64,000 bases of DNA from Gaiellasilicea sp963811885. Its GTDB lineage: Bacteria > Actinomycetota > Thermoleophilia > Gaiellales > Gaiellaceae. Location of the stretch: contig CAWETB010000007.1 of the NCBI GenBank assembly GCA_963811885.1, positions 180,907-244,906 of the forward strand, in the 5' to 3' direction. The notes beneath the pieces were generated by a model. The model saw only the letters and a program-made list of their open reading frames with translations, was not told the DNA's origin and searched no databases. The translations under genes were made by a program, and so were the position numbers. Positions 1 through 8,314 of this stretch are shown piece after piece; positions within the stretch are counted from its first letter, which is position 1; the number at the start of each line of letters is the position of its first letter.

Positions 1-1695
1 CTCGGCATCTCCGTCGCCGGCCCGAGACTGAACGCGACGTTCGCCGCCCGCTCGGCGCCGAGCGGCAACATCGGCTTCTCCTCCCAGTCCGGCGCGCTCG
101 GCCTCGCCCTGCTCGAGGCGGCCGACGCGCGCGGGCTCGGCCTCTCCGCGTTCGTCTCGATCGGAAACAAGGCCGACGTCTCGTCGAACGACCTGCTCGA
201 GTGGTGGGAGGACGACGAGGCGACCGACGTCGTGCTGCTCTACGTCGAGTCGTTCGGCAACCCGCGCCGCTTCGGGCGGCTCGCCCGCCGCGTCGCACGC
301 CGCAAGCCGATCCTGGCGCTGAAGAGCGGCACGTCGACCAGCGGGCAGCGCGCCGCCAGCTCCCACACGGCCGCGCTCGCGGGCTCCGAGGCCGGCGTCG
401 AGGCGCTGTTCGACCAGGCCGGCGTGACGCGGGCGGGCTCGCTCGAGGAGCTGATCGACGTGGCGACGCTGCTCTCCTCGCAGCCCGAGCCGAAGGGACG
501 GCGGGTCGCCGTGCTCACGAACGCCGGCGGGCTCGGCATCCTCGCCGCCGACGCGTGCGACTCGGTCGGTCTCGAGCTGCCGCCGCTCGGCGACCAGACT
601 GCAGACCGGCTGCGCGAGCTGCTGCCGGTCGAGGCCAGTGTCGCCAACCCTGTCGACATGCTCGGCTCGGCCACGGCCGCGAGCTATGCGCAGGCGCTGC
701 CGGTCGTACTCGACGACCCGCAGGTCGACGCGGTGCTCGTGCTCTTCGTGCCGGCGGTCAGCGCGACCGCGGAGGAGGTCGCGACCGCGGTCGACGGCGC
801 GGCCCGTGCGGCTGCATCCGGGAAGCCCGTGCTGGCCGTCGTGATGACCTCGGCCGGAGTCCCGCAGGCGCTGCGCGCCGGCTCGGCCGTGGCGGCGTTC
901 GCATATCCCGAGTCGGCGGCCCGTGCCCTCGGTCGCGTCGCCGAGCGCGCCGAGTGGCTGCGGCGGCCGCTCGGCTCTGTGCCCTCGCTCGAGCGGATCG
1001 ACCGTGCCGCCGCCGCGCGCGTTGTCGAGGGCGCGCTCGAGCGCTCGGAGGACTCGTGGCTCGATCCGGCCGAGACGCGCGAGCTGCTCGCCGCCTACGG
1101 CCTGCCGCTGGTGCCGGAGCGGGTCGCGCACGACGCAGACGAGGCGGCAAGGGCGGTTGCCGAGCTCGGCCTCCCGGCCGTCGTCAAGTCGGCCGCCGCC
1201 GGCGCGCACAAGACGGAGTCCGGCGGTGTCGCGCTCGATCTCGAGGACGAGGCAGCGGTGCGGGCGGCCGCCGAGCGGATCGGCTTCCCCGTGATCGTGC
1301 AGCCGATGCTGCGCGGCGGCACCGAGCTCCTGGCGGGACTCGTCCAGGATCCGGTCTTCGGCCCGCTCGTCGCCTTCGGGCCGGGCGGTGTCTTCGCCGA
1401 GCTGATCGGAGACGCCAGCCTGCGGATCGCACCGCTGACCGACTTCGACGCCGAGGAGCTCGTCACCTCGGGCAAGGCGGGACGGCTCGTGCGCGGCTTC
1501 CGCGGCGCCGACCCCGCCGACACCGCCGCGCTCGTCGACCTCGTCCACCGGCTGGCAGCGCTGGGGGACGACCTGCCTGCGGTCGCCGAGCTCGACCTCA
1601 ACCCCGTGCTCGGCTTCCCCGACCGCGCCGTCGCGGTCGACGCCCGCGTCCGCATCAGCCGGCCGGTGCTCCAGCGGCGCGAGAAGAGCTGGTAG
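1..1695 (+). CDS. ADP-forming acyl-CoA (acetyl-CoA) ligase, 5' partial
   Basis: Open from the window edge, so the N-terminal CoA-binding domain is incomplete. The family interconverts acyl-CoA + ADP + Pi with acid + CoA + ATP and conserves the thioester energy as ATP. The visible part starts inside the ligase-CoA region (SQSGALG). It carries the phospho-histidine segment SSHTAALAG and ends in a C-terminal ATP-grasp domain (AVVKSAAAGAHKTESGGV, later ELDLNPVLGF). Catalytic and ATP-grasp parts are fused on one chain, as is common in actinobacteria. In the Streptomyces dormancy cluster comparable ligases sit beside CBS and USP genes, as here. A fused GNAT domain (Pat type) cannot be excluded because the start is missing. 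Substrate is unknown; acetate is plausible because phosphoketolase/acetate kinase lie downstream. Confidence 0.85.
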   Translation, partial: LGISVAGPRLNATFAARSAPSGNIGFSSQSGALGLALLEAADARGLGLSAFVSIGNKADVSSNDLLEWWEDDEATDVVLLYVESFGNPRRFGRLARRVARRKPILALKSGTSTSGQRAASSHTAALAGSEAGVEALFDQAGVTRAGSLEELIDVATLLSSQPEPKGRRVAVLTNAGGLGILAADACDSVGLELPPLGDQTADRLRELLPVEASVANPVDMLGSATAASYAQALPVVLDDPQVDAVLVLFVPAVSATAEEVATAVDGAARAAASGKPVLAVVMTSAGVPQALRAGSAVAAFAYPESAARALGRVAERAEWLRRPLGSVPSLERIDRAAAARVVEGALERSEDSWLDPAETRELLAAYGLPLVPERVAHDADEAARAVAELGLPAVVKSAAAGAHKTESGGVALDLEDEAAVRAAAERIGFPVIVQPMLRGGTELLAGLVQDPVFGPLVAFGPGGVFAELIGDASLRIAPLTDFDAEELVTSGKAGRLVRGFRGADPADTAALVDLVHRLAALGDDLPAVAELDLNPVLGFPDRAVAVDARVRISRPVLQRREKSW

Positions 1696-1715
1696 CGGGA
1701 GTCGTAGTTTCCCGC
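1695..1715. promoter_or_regulatory. Inverted repeat after the CoA-ligase gene, carrying motif A on the minus strand
   Basis: GCGGGA-N9-TCCCGC directly overlaps the ligase stop codon region. It has no T-run, so it is a weak terminator candidate. On the minus strand it reads CTGCGGGAAACTACGAC, which shares CTGCGG..AACTACG with the element at 9203. It lies 80 bases before the CBS-BON start, so it may be an operator. Confidence 0.4.
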
Positions 1716-1794
1716 AGCGCGCTCGGCGCCCGCCCGGATGCGGCCACGTGGCTCGACGGAGACGATTCGAGCGACAGCAACCGAAGGAGGAGCC

Positions 1795-2490
1795 ATGAGA
1801 GTCCGCGAGGTGATGACGGAGGACGTCCTCATGATCGGGCCCGAGGCGCCGCTCAAGGACGTCGCCAAGATCCTGGTCGAGTACAGGGTCTCCGGCCTGC
1901 CCGTCTGCGACATCGAGGGCCACGTCGTCGGTGTGATCTCCGAGGGCGACATCCTCTACAAGGAGCACGATCCGACGGAGGGCCAGGTCGGCGGGCCGCT
2001 CGGCTGGATCGTCGACGGCAGCCCGAACGTCCAGGGCGCCGCGAAGGCGCGGGCGGTCACGGCCGGCCAGGCGATGACGTCGCCGGCGGTGACGATCCCG
2101 CCGTACGAGTCCGTTTCGCAGGCGGCGCGGATCATGTGCGAGCACCGGGTCAACCGGCTGCCGGTGGTCAAGGACGGCAAGCTCGTCGGCATCATCACGC
2201 GCGCCGACCTCGTCCGCGCATTCACCCGGACGGACGCGGAGATCGAGCGCGAGCTGCGCGAGGACGTGCTCGCGCGGACGATGTGGGTCGAGCCGGGTAG
2301 AGTCGAGCTCGAAGTGCGAAACGGTGTCGTCACGCTCACCGGCCGGCTCCACACGCGGACGGACGCCGAGCTGCTCGACCGGCTCGCAGCGCGCGTCCCC
2401 GGCGTGCTCTCGGTCGAGTCGGACGTGCGTTGGCAGATCGACGACACGACGCGGAAGGGCAGGCGCGCGCTGGAGCAGCCGGTCCGATGA
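1795..2490 (+). CDS. CBS-pair and BON domain protein
   Basis: 231 aa. Two CBS domains (about residues 7-55 and 85-140: VREVMTEDVLMIGPEAPL and AMTSPAVTIPPYESVSQA) are followed by a BON domain (about 150-220). CBS pairs bind adenosyl nucleotides; BON domains bind membranes or other surfaces. Start is the ATG behind a strong GAAGGAGG at 1783-1790; an upstream ATG in the same frame has no ribosome site. CBS-BON proteins are typical members of DosR/OsdR-type hypoxia regulons (Hrp1 is a CBS-only relative). The next gene overlaps its stop by ATGA, so the two are translationally coupled. Ligand and partner are unknown. Confidence 0.9.
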   Translation: MRVREVMTEDVLMIGPEAPLKDVAKILVEYRVSGLPVCDIEGHVVGVISEGDILYKEHDPTEGQVGGPLGWIVDGSPNVQGAAKARAVTAGQAMTSPAVTIPPYESVSQAARIMCEHRVNRLPVVKDGKLVGIITRADLVRAFTRTDAEIERELREDVLARTMWVEPGRVELEVRNGVVTLTGRLHTRTDAELLDRLAARVPGVLSVESDVRWQIDDTTRKGRRALEQPVR

Positions 2491-2840
2491 CGACGTCGTC
2501 CCATGCCTTCGAGATCGAGCAGGTCCGGAGGCGGCTCGAGGCCGGGAACGGCGGGTACGAGATCGTGCACACCTCGCCCGGCCTCGAGATCGGCGTCTAC
2601 GTCCTCGTCGCCCCCGAGCCGGACCACCAGCAGCCGCATGCCGACGACGAGGTCTATGTCGTGCTCGAGGGCAGCGGCGTCCTGAACGTCGAAGGCGAGG
2701 CGATTCCGGTCGCCGAGGGGCAGTCCGTCTTCGTCCCCGCCGGCGCCGTGCACCAGTTCACGGCCTACGAGGGCCTGAGCGTCCTCGTCATCTTCGCGCG
2801 CACCGGCACGGCCGGGGCCGAGGCGCGCGACACGCCCTGA
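2487..2840 (+). CDS. Small cupin-domain protein
   Basis: 117 aa, a single cupin barrel. Motif 1 is approximated by HQQPHADDEVYVVLEGSG (metal ligands H, H, E) and motif 2 by VPAGAVHQF. Start overlaps the previous stop as ATGA. The fold binds a metal and a small molecule or acts as an isomerase/dioxygenase, but nothing here defines a substrate. Co-transcribed with the CBS-BON gene. Confidence 0.85.
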   Translation: MTTSSHAFEIEQVRRRLEAGNGGYEIVHTSPGLEIGVYVLVAPEPDHQQPHADDEVYVVLEGSGVLNVEGEAIPVAEGQSVFVPAGAVHQFTAYEGLSVLVIFARTGTAGAEARDTP

Positions 2841-2847
2841 GACCGGT

Positions 2848-2864
2848 CTGCGGGTAACCCGCAG
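2848..2864. promoter_or_regulatory. Perfect inverted repeat CTGCGG-GTAAC-CCGCAG (motif A)
   Basis: CTGCGGGTAACCCGCAG has 8-base perfect arms around one central base. It lies 60 bases before the GTG at 2924. It resembles elements at 3553 and 9203 and the minus strand of 1695-1715. Probable operator; the nearby DevR-like regulator is a candidate binder. Confidence 0.55.
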
Positions 2865-2886
2865 CGACGTTTGTGGCCGCCACGGA

Positions 2887-2902
2887 TTCCCGACATCGGG
2901 AA
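2887..2902. promoter_or_regulatory. Inverted repeat TTCCCG-ACAT-CGGGAA
   Basis: Perfect 6-4-6 inverted repeat located 22 bases before the GTG at 2924, downstream of the motif A element. Too short-looped and too close to the start for a terminator; more likely a second operator or a 5' leader hairpin. Confidence 0.4.
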
Positions 2903-2923
2903 GCGGCCTACCGTCGAGTCACT

Positions 2924-3547
2924 GTGACGACGTACGCGGTCAAGTGGCGCGAGCCGGACGGGCAGACCTTCGTCGGCCGTCTGGCGCTCGGCGCTCGCGC
3001 GCTGCTCCTGGACGGCCGTCGTCGGGGCGCGAGCGAGCCGCCGGTCGAGCGCCGGTTCGGCTACGAGGAGCTGAGAGGGCTGCGGATCGGCAACGCCGCC
3101 GCGGATCGCCTCGACGGCCGCCCCGCGCTCGTCATCGAGCGTGCCGACGGGCCGTATCTCGTCGCCGACGCCGGGTTGGGCGCGCCGATCGTGCAGGAGC
3201 TCGTCGAGCGCCTCACCGACCTTCGTCTCTGCGCCGCCCGCAAGGCGGTCGTCGTCGTGCCACTGCAGGAAGGCGCGCTCGAGCGCGTTCGCGAGCTCGT
3301 CTCGCACGGGCCGCCGTTCGATCCCGCTGAGACGGGGCTGACCCGGCACGAGCTGCTGCTGACGCCGAGCGAGGCGATCTTCGTCTTCGAGGCCGAGAGC
3401 GAGGAAGGGCTCGGGCTGTTCCTGAGCCGCCTCGACCTCTCGGCTGCGGCAGCCTGGGGCGAGCTCGTCGCCGGCCCGCCGCGGCTGGCCGACTGCGCCT
3501 TCTCGTGGGAGCGGTCCGACCTGCCGGGCGTCGGGCTCGGCTTCTAG
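2924..3547 (+). CDS. Conserved hypothetical protein, no recognised domain
   Basis: 207 aa from GTG 2924; a GTG at 2873 would add 17 residues but would place the TTCCCG repeat inside the gene. Acidic, leucine-rich and apparently soluble, with no signal peptide or membrane segment. Sequence features: a basic start (KWREPDGQTFVGRLALG), an ELRGLRIGNAAADRL segment and a tryptophan-containing C terminus. Two inverted repeats precede it and the nitrite-reductase-like gene follows. I do not recognise the family. Confidence 0.7.
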   Translation: MTTYAVKWREPDGQTFVGRLALGARALLLDGRRRGASEPPVERRFGYEELRGLRIGNAAADRLDGRPALVIERADGPYLVADAGLGAPIVQELVERLTDLRLCAARKAVVVVPLQEGALERVRELVSHGPPFDPAETGLTRHELLLTPSEAIFVFEAESEEGLGLFLSRLDLSAAAAWGELVAGPPRLADCAFSWERSDLPGVGLGF

Positions 3548-3552
3548 CCGGG

Positions 3553-3570
3553 CTGCGGAAAAACCCGTAG
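3553..3570. promoter_or_regulatory. Motif A element CTGCGG-AAAAAC-CCGTAG
   Basis: Imperfect inverted repeat (one mismatch, 6-base spacer) right after the preceding gene and 93 bases before the nirK-like start. Similar to the elements at 2848 and 9203. Confidence 0.4.
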
Positions 3571-3616
3571 GCGGTCTGCGGCTCGATCAGGGCGCGGCGG
3601 CCCCAGTCCGCGCCTA

Positions 3617-3649
3617 CCTTCGACTGGACACCATATTTCGAGTCGAAGG
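3617..3649 (+). promoter_or_regulatory. Leader hairpin overlapping the ribosome site of the nirK-like gene
   Basis: CCTTCGACT at 3617-3625 pairs perfectly with AGTCGAAGG at 3641-3649 around a 15-base AT-rich loop. The 3' arm contains the first bases of the GAAGGAG ribosome site (3646-3652) for ATG 3663. This is either mRNA structure masking the ribosome site or a long protein-binding inverted repeat. Confidence 0.45.
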
Positions 3650-3662
3650 AGAGCCTGACGCC

Positions 3663-4829
3663 ATGTCCGCATACCCCGCACGCACGCATCGCCGGCAGGC
3701 GCCCGCCCCGGAGTCGGGCTCGGGCGCGTTCTGGGCGGTGGCCGCGCTGCTGCTCGGCCTGACCCTCGCGGTCGTCGGCTTCTTCGCACTGATGATGTGG
3801 GCCGACGCGCGCGACGCGCGCGACGACGCCGCCGAGCCCGCTGCCGCCGCGCCGGCTGCGGCCACGCACGCGCACACGGCCGCCGATCACAACGTGGCGC
3901 TGCCGCTGGCGAGCTTCGCCGGCGTCGTGCCCGACAACGCCGCCGAGCTGGCCGAGGCGCACAAGCCCTACGACGCGGTGATGCCGCCGATCCCGGCCGG
4001 CGACCTGGTCAAGGTGCACATGACGCTGAAGGACATGACCGTCGAGATCGCCCCGGGCGTCAAGTACAACACCTGGGCGTTCGACGGCCACGGCGCTCCC
4101 GGCCCGGTCGTGCACGTCCGCGAGGGCCAGACGGTCGAGATGACGCTGACGAACGGCGGCTCGATTCCGCACTCGATCGACTTCCACGCGGCCCGGATCG
4201 CACCGAACGTCGCCTTCAAGGATGTCGCGCCCGGCGAGTCGCTCAAGTTCCGCTTCACCGCCGGCGATCCCGGTGTCTTCATGTACCACTGCGGCACCAA
4301 GCCGGTGCTCGCGCACATCGCGAACGGGATGTACGGAGCGATCGTCGTGCAGCCGAAGCAGGCGCTGCCGCCGGTGGACAACGAGTACGTGCTCGTCGGC
4401 AGCGAGTGGTACCTGAACGGGGACGGGATCGCCGAGCCCGCCTCGCTCGACATGGCGAAGGCCCGGGCGCGGACGGCCGACTGGGTCACCTTCAACGGCT
4501 ACGCGAACCAGTACGTCACTCACCCGCTCACCGCCGACCCGGGTGAGACCACGCGCTTCTGGGTGGTCGCCGCCGGGCCGACGAACAACGTCAACTTCCA
4601 CGTCGTCGGCACGATGCTCGATCGCGCCTGGGTGAACAGCGACCTGACCAGCCCACCGCAGATCGGCGTGCAGACCGCGATCGTGCCCGCCGGTGGGGGC
4701 GGCGTCTTCGACGTCAAGGTCGACGAGGAGGGCCTCTATCCATTCGTCTCGCATGCGTTCGCGGACGTCGACCTCGGCCAGGTCGGCCTGCTCAAGGTCG
4801 GGAACCCGAAGGGGACGATGTCCCATTGA
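3663..4829 (+). CDS. nirK: Copper nitrite-reductase-like two-domain multicopper oxidase
   Basis: 388 aa. One N-terminal membrane segment (about residues 22-46) is followed by an Ala/His-rich linker, then two cupredoxin domains. Type 1 copper ligands are visible as H170, C210, H218 and M223 (HSIDFH, YHCGTKPVLAHIANGM). Type 2 ligands are H175, H209 and H364 (SHAF). The catalytic Asp equivalent is D173. The NFHVVGTMLD segment with H313 resembles Geobacillus-type NirK; the GGH pattern of the Alcaligenes enzymes is absent. The family reduces nitrite to NO; related two-domain oxidases may act otherwise. The N-terminal helix suggests a membrane-tethered extracytoplasmic enzyme. Its stop overlaps the TTG start of the DsbA-like gene. 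A leader hairpin and a motif A element precede it. Confidence 0.8.
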   Translation: MSAYPARTHRRQAPAPESGSGAFWAVAALLLGLTLAVVGFFALMMWADARDARDDAAEPAAAAPAAATHAHTAADHNVALPLASFAGVVPDNAAELAEAHKPYDAVMPPIPAGDLVKVHMTLKDMTVEIAPGVKYNTWAFDGHGAPGPVVHVREGQTVEMTLTNGGSIPHSIDFHAARIAPNVAFKDVAPGESLKFRFTAGDPGVFMYHCGTKPVLAHIANGMYGAIVVQPKQALPPVDNEYVLVGSEWYLNGDGIAEPASLDMAKARARTADWVTFNGYANQYVTHPLTADPGETTRFWVVAAGPTNNVNFHVVGTMLDRAWVNSDLTSPPQIGVQTAIVPAGGGGVFDVKVDEEGLYPFVSHAFADVDLGQVGLLKVGNPKGTMSH

Positions 4830-5542
4830 GCGCGCTCCGGGATCGACGCCTGCAGCTGGCGGTCGTGCTCGGCGCGGCCGCCGCGCTGGCGGCGGTACTC
4901 GTCGGCGCCAGCCTGATCGGCGCCCGTGAGGACGGCTCGACGCCGGCGCCGGCCGCGGCGCCGGCGCACGCGCCGGAGCCGTCGCTCTTCGCCGGGATCG
5001 AGCAGCGCGGGACCGCTCTCGGCTCGCCCGCAGCGCCGGTGACGCTCGTCGAGTACGCCGACCTGCAGTGCCCCTACTGCGCGCAGTGGGCGCGCGACGC
5101 GCTGCCGACACTGGTCGACGACTACGTCCGGGCCGGAAAGCTGCGGATCGTCTTCCACGGGCTCGCGTTCATCGGGCCTGACTCGAACAAGGCGCTGCGC
5201 ACTGCGGTCGCGGCCGGGCGGAAGAACCACCTCTGGGACGTCGTCCACGGCCTCTACCTGAGCCAGGGCGCCGAGAACGCGGGCTGGGTCAACGACACCC
5301 TCGTGCGGGACATCGCCGGCGGCGTGCCCGGCCTCGAGCCGGACGAGCTGCTCGCAGCCCGCTGGGAGAAGACGATCGACCCGGAGCTCGAGCGCTTCGC
5401 CGCCGCGGCGAAGGCGGCCGGCGTCAACGGCACGCCCGCATTCCAGGTCGGCCCGACGGGCGGGCGGCTCGAGCGGGTCGAGGTCGGTTCGCTCGGGCCC
5501 GAGGGGATCGTCCCCGCGATCGAAGCGGCGCTCGCCCGGTGA
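4826..5542 (+). CDS. DsbA-like membrane-anchored thioredoxin-fold oxidoreductase
   Basis: 238 aa. N-terminal membrane anchor (about residues 9-33), Ala/Pro linker, then a DsbA/thioredoxin_4 domain with catalytic C82-PY-C85 (DLQCPYCAQWA) and a cis-proline loop (NGTPAFQVG). It forms or shuffles disulfides outside the membrane. The start TTG overlaps the nirK-like stop (TTGA) and its own stop overlaps the VKOR start (GTGA), so the three genes are translationally coupled. It may load or maintain cysteines of the copper enzyme or of secreted Cys-pair proteins elsewhere in the window. Confidence 0.85.
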   Translation: MSALRDRRLQLAVVLGAAAALAAVLVGASLIGAREDGSTPAPAAAPAHAPEPSLFAGIEQRGTALGSPAAPVTLVEYADLQCPYCAQWARDALPTLVDDYVRAGKLRIVFHGLAFIGPDSNKALRTAVAAGRKNHLWDVVHGLYLSQGAENAGWVNDTLVRDIAGGVPGLEPDELLAARWEKTIDPELERFAAAAKAAGVNGTPAFQVGPTGGRLERVEVGSLGPEGIVPAIEAALAR

Positions 5543-5949
5543 CCGAGCGTTCGGTCCGGATCGCGAGCGCCGTTCTCGCCTCGCTCGGCGCTGCCATCAG
5601 CGCCTACATCCTCTACGTCCGGGAGACCGACGGGTCGCTCGTCTGCTCGACCGGCGGCTGCGAGACCGTGCAGAGCTCGTCGTACGCCGAGCTGCTCGGG
5701 CTCCCGGTCGCCGCGCTCGGCCTGGCCGGCTTCGTCGTCCTCCTCGTCGCCGCGCTCACCCGCGGCGAGTTGGCGCGGCTCGTCAATGCGACGGTCGCGC
5801 TCGCCGCGTTTCTCTTCGCCGCCTACCTGCTGGCGGTGCAGCTGGTCGTGATCGACGCGATCTGCCAGTGGTGCGTCGCGACCGATGTCCTGACGACGGC
5901 GCTCGCTGCGCTGGCGCTCGTGCGCCTCGGACCGGCAAGCTCCGGCTGA
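5539..5949 (+). CDS. Vitamin K epoxide reductase (VKOR)-family quinone-linked disulfide oxidase
   Basis: 136 aa, four predicted membrane helices. The VKOR cysteines are present: C36 and C41 in the loop (LVCSTGGCETVQSS) and the C109-QW-C112 active site. Bacterial VKOR reoxidises DsbA-like partners and passes electrons to quinone, replacing DsbB in actinobacteria. Start GTG overlaps the DsbA-like stop; ATG of phosphoketolase overlaps its stop. The quinone link ties it to the NDH-2/cytochrome bd chain later in the window. Confidence 0.88.
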   Translation: MTERSVRIASAVLASLGAAISAYILYVRETDGSLVCSTGGCETVQSSSYAELLGLPVAALGLAGFVVLLVAALTRGELARLVNATVALAAFLFAAYLLAVQLVVIDAICQWCVATDVLTTALAALALVRLGPASSG

Positions 5950-8314
5950 TGAGCGCCCTGAGCGACCAGGAGCTCGGCCTGGTCGACGCCTACTGGCGGG
6001 CCGCCAACTACCTCTCCGTCGCCCAGATCTACCTGCTCGACAACCCGCTGCTGCGGGAGCCGCTGCAGGCGGAGCACGTGAAACCGCGCCTGCTCGGCCA
6101 CTTCGGCACCGTGCCCGGCCTCAACCTCCTCTACGCGCATCTGAACCGGCAGATCCGCGCGCGCGACCTGAGCGCGATCTACATCACCGGCCCGGGCCAC
6201 GGCGGCCCGGCGCTCGTCGCGAACGCCTATCTCGACGGCACGTACAGCGAGCTCTACCCGAACGTGTCGCGGGACCTCGACGGGCTGCGGCGGCTCTTCC
6301 GCCAGTTCTCGTTCCCGGGCGGGATCCCGAGCCACGTCGCGCCCGAGGTGCCCGGCTCGATCCACGAGGGCGGCGAGCTCGGCTACGCCCTCGTGCACGC
6401 GTTCGGCGCGGCGTTCGACAACCCCGACCTGCTCGTCGCGTGCGTCGTCGGCGACGGTGAGGCGGAGACGGGGCCGCTCGCCGCAAGCTGGCACTCGAAC
6501 AAGCTGCTCAACCCGAAGACCGACGGCGCGGTGCTGCCGGTGCTCCATCTCAACGGCTTCAAGATCGCCAACCCGACCGTGCTCGCACGGATCCCGGAGC
6601 GTGAGCTCATCGCCCTCTTCGAGGGGTACGGCTGGCGACCGATCCTCGTCAGCGGCGGCTTCGACGGTGAGGACCCGGCGCACGTGCACCGGCGGCTGGC
6701 GGCCGCGCTGGACGAGGCGCTCGATGAGATCCGCGAGATCCAGCGCGCAGCACGCGAGGACGGCGTGGCGTCACGCCCGACCTGGCCGATGCTGATCCTG
6801 CGCACGCCGAAGGGCTGGACGGGGCCGAAGGAGGTCGACGGGAAGAAGACCGAGGGGAGCTGGCGCTCGCACCAGGTGCCGATGGCGGCGGTGCGCGAGA
6901 ACCCTGCGCACGTACGCGTGCTGGAGGACTGGCTGCGGAGCTACCGGCCCGAGGAGCTCTTCGACGACGAGCGGCCGGCTCGTGCCCGAGCTGGCTGCGC
7001 TCGCCCCTGTCGGCGAGCGCCGGATGAGCGCGAACCCGCACGCGAACGGCGGCGCGCTCCTCCGCGAGCTCGTCCTGCCGGACTTCCGCGACTACGCGGT
7101 CGCAGTGGACGCTCCGGCGACGGGCACGAGCGAGGCGACCCGCGTCCTCGGCGGCTTCCTGCGCGACATCGTCGCCCGGAACCCGCAGACGTTCCGGCTC
7201 TTCGGCCCCGACGAGACGGCCTCGAACCGGCTCGGCGACGTCTTCTCCGTCACGGGCCGGACGTGGCTCGCCGAGGTCGAGGACGGCGACGAGGGCCTCG
7301 CTCCCGACGGGCGTGTGATGGAGGTCCTGTCCGAGCACCTCTGCCAGGGCTGGCTGGAGGGCTATCTGCTCACCGGCAGGCACGGCCTCTTCAACTGCTA
7401 CGAGGCGTTCATCCACATCGTCGACTCGATGTTCAACCAGCACGCGAAGTGGCTGAAGACGACGAGGGACATCCCCTGGCGGCGGCCGATCGCGTCGCTC
7501 AACTACCTGCTCTCCTCGCACGTGTGGCGCCAGGATCACAACGGCTTCTCGCATCAGGACCCGGGCTTCATCGACCACGTCGTCAACAAGAAGGCGGAGG
7601 TGATCCGCGTCTACCTGCCCCCGGACGCGAACACGCTGCTCTCGGTCGCCGACCACTGCCTGCGCAGCCGCAACTACGTGAACGTGATCGTGGCGGGCAA
7701 GCAGCCCGCGCTCGACTATCTCTCGATCGACGACGCGATCGTCCACTGCACGCGCGGGCTCGGGATCTGGGAGTGGGCGTCGAGTGACGACGGCGGCGAG
7801 CCCGACGTCGTCCTCGGCTGCGCCGGCGACGTCCCGACGCTCGAGACGCTGGCCGCCGCGGCCATCCTCCGCGAGCACCTGCCCGAGCTGAAGGTGCGGG
7901 TCGTCAACGTCGTCGACCTGATGCGGCTCCAGTCGGAGAGCGAGCACCCGCACGGCCTGTCCGACACCGAGTTCGACGCCCTCTTCACGACCTCGCGGCC
8001 CGTCGTCTTCGCCTACCACGGCTACCCCTGGCTGATCCACCGGCTCACCTACCGGCGCCGCAACCACGCCAACCTGCACGTGCGCGGCTACAAGGAGGAG
8101 GGGACGACGACGACGCCGTTCGACATGGTCATGCTCAACGACCTCGACCGCTTCCACCTCGTCATCGACGTGATCGACCGCGTCCCCGGCCTCGGCCGAG
8201 CGAGCCGCGCACCTGCGCCAGCAGATGGAGGAGCGCCGGCTCGCCGCCCGCGCGTACACGCGCGAGCACGGCGACGACGACCCGGAGATCCGGGACTGGG
8301 CCTGGCCGTACTGA
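5949..8314 (+). CDS. xfp: Phosphoketolase (two frameshifts)
   Basis: Thiamine-diphosphate enzyme that splits xylulose-5-P (and usually fructose-6-P) with phosphate into acetyl-phosphate plus a triose or tetrose phosphate. Recognisable blocks: AIYITGPGHGG, VGDGEAETGPLA, FGPDETASNRL and the C-terminal YTREHGDDDPEIRDW. The frame breaks twice: near 6972 (one extra C in gacgagCggccgg) and near 8195 (extra C in ctcggcCgagcg). Removing the two bases gives 787 aa, the usual family length. Start ATG overlaps the VKOR stop. The next gene, acetate kinase, overlaps its stop, giving an acetyl-P to ATP module. Frameshifts are probably sequence errors. Confidence 0.9.

Noticed and set aside
1695..1715. Strong intrinsic terminator after the CoA ligase
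   Set aside because: Six-base stem, nine-base loop and no T-run; kept only as a possible operator or weak hairpin.
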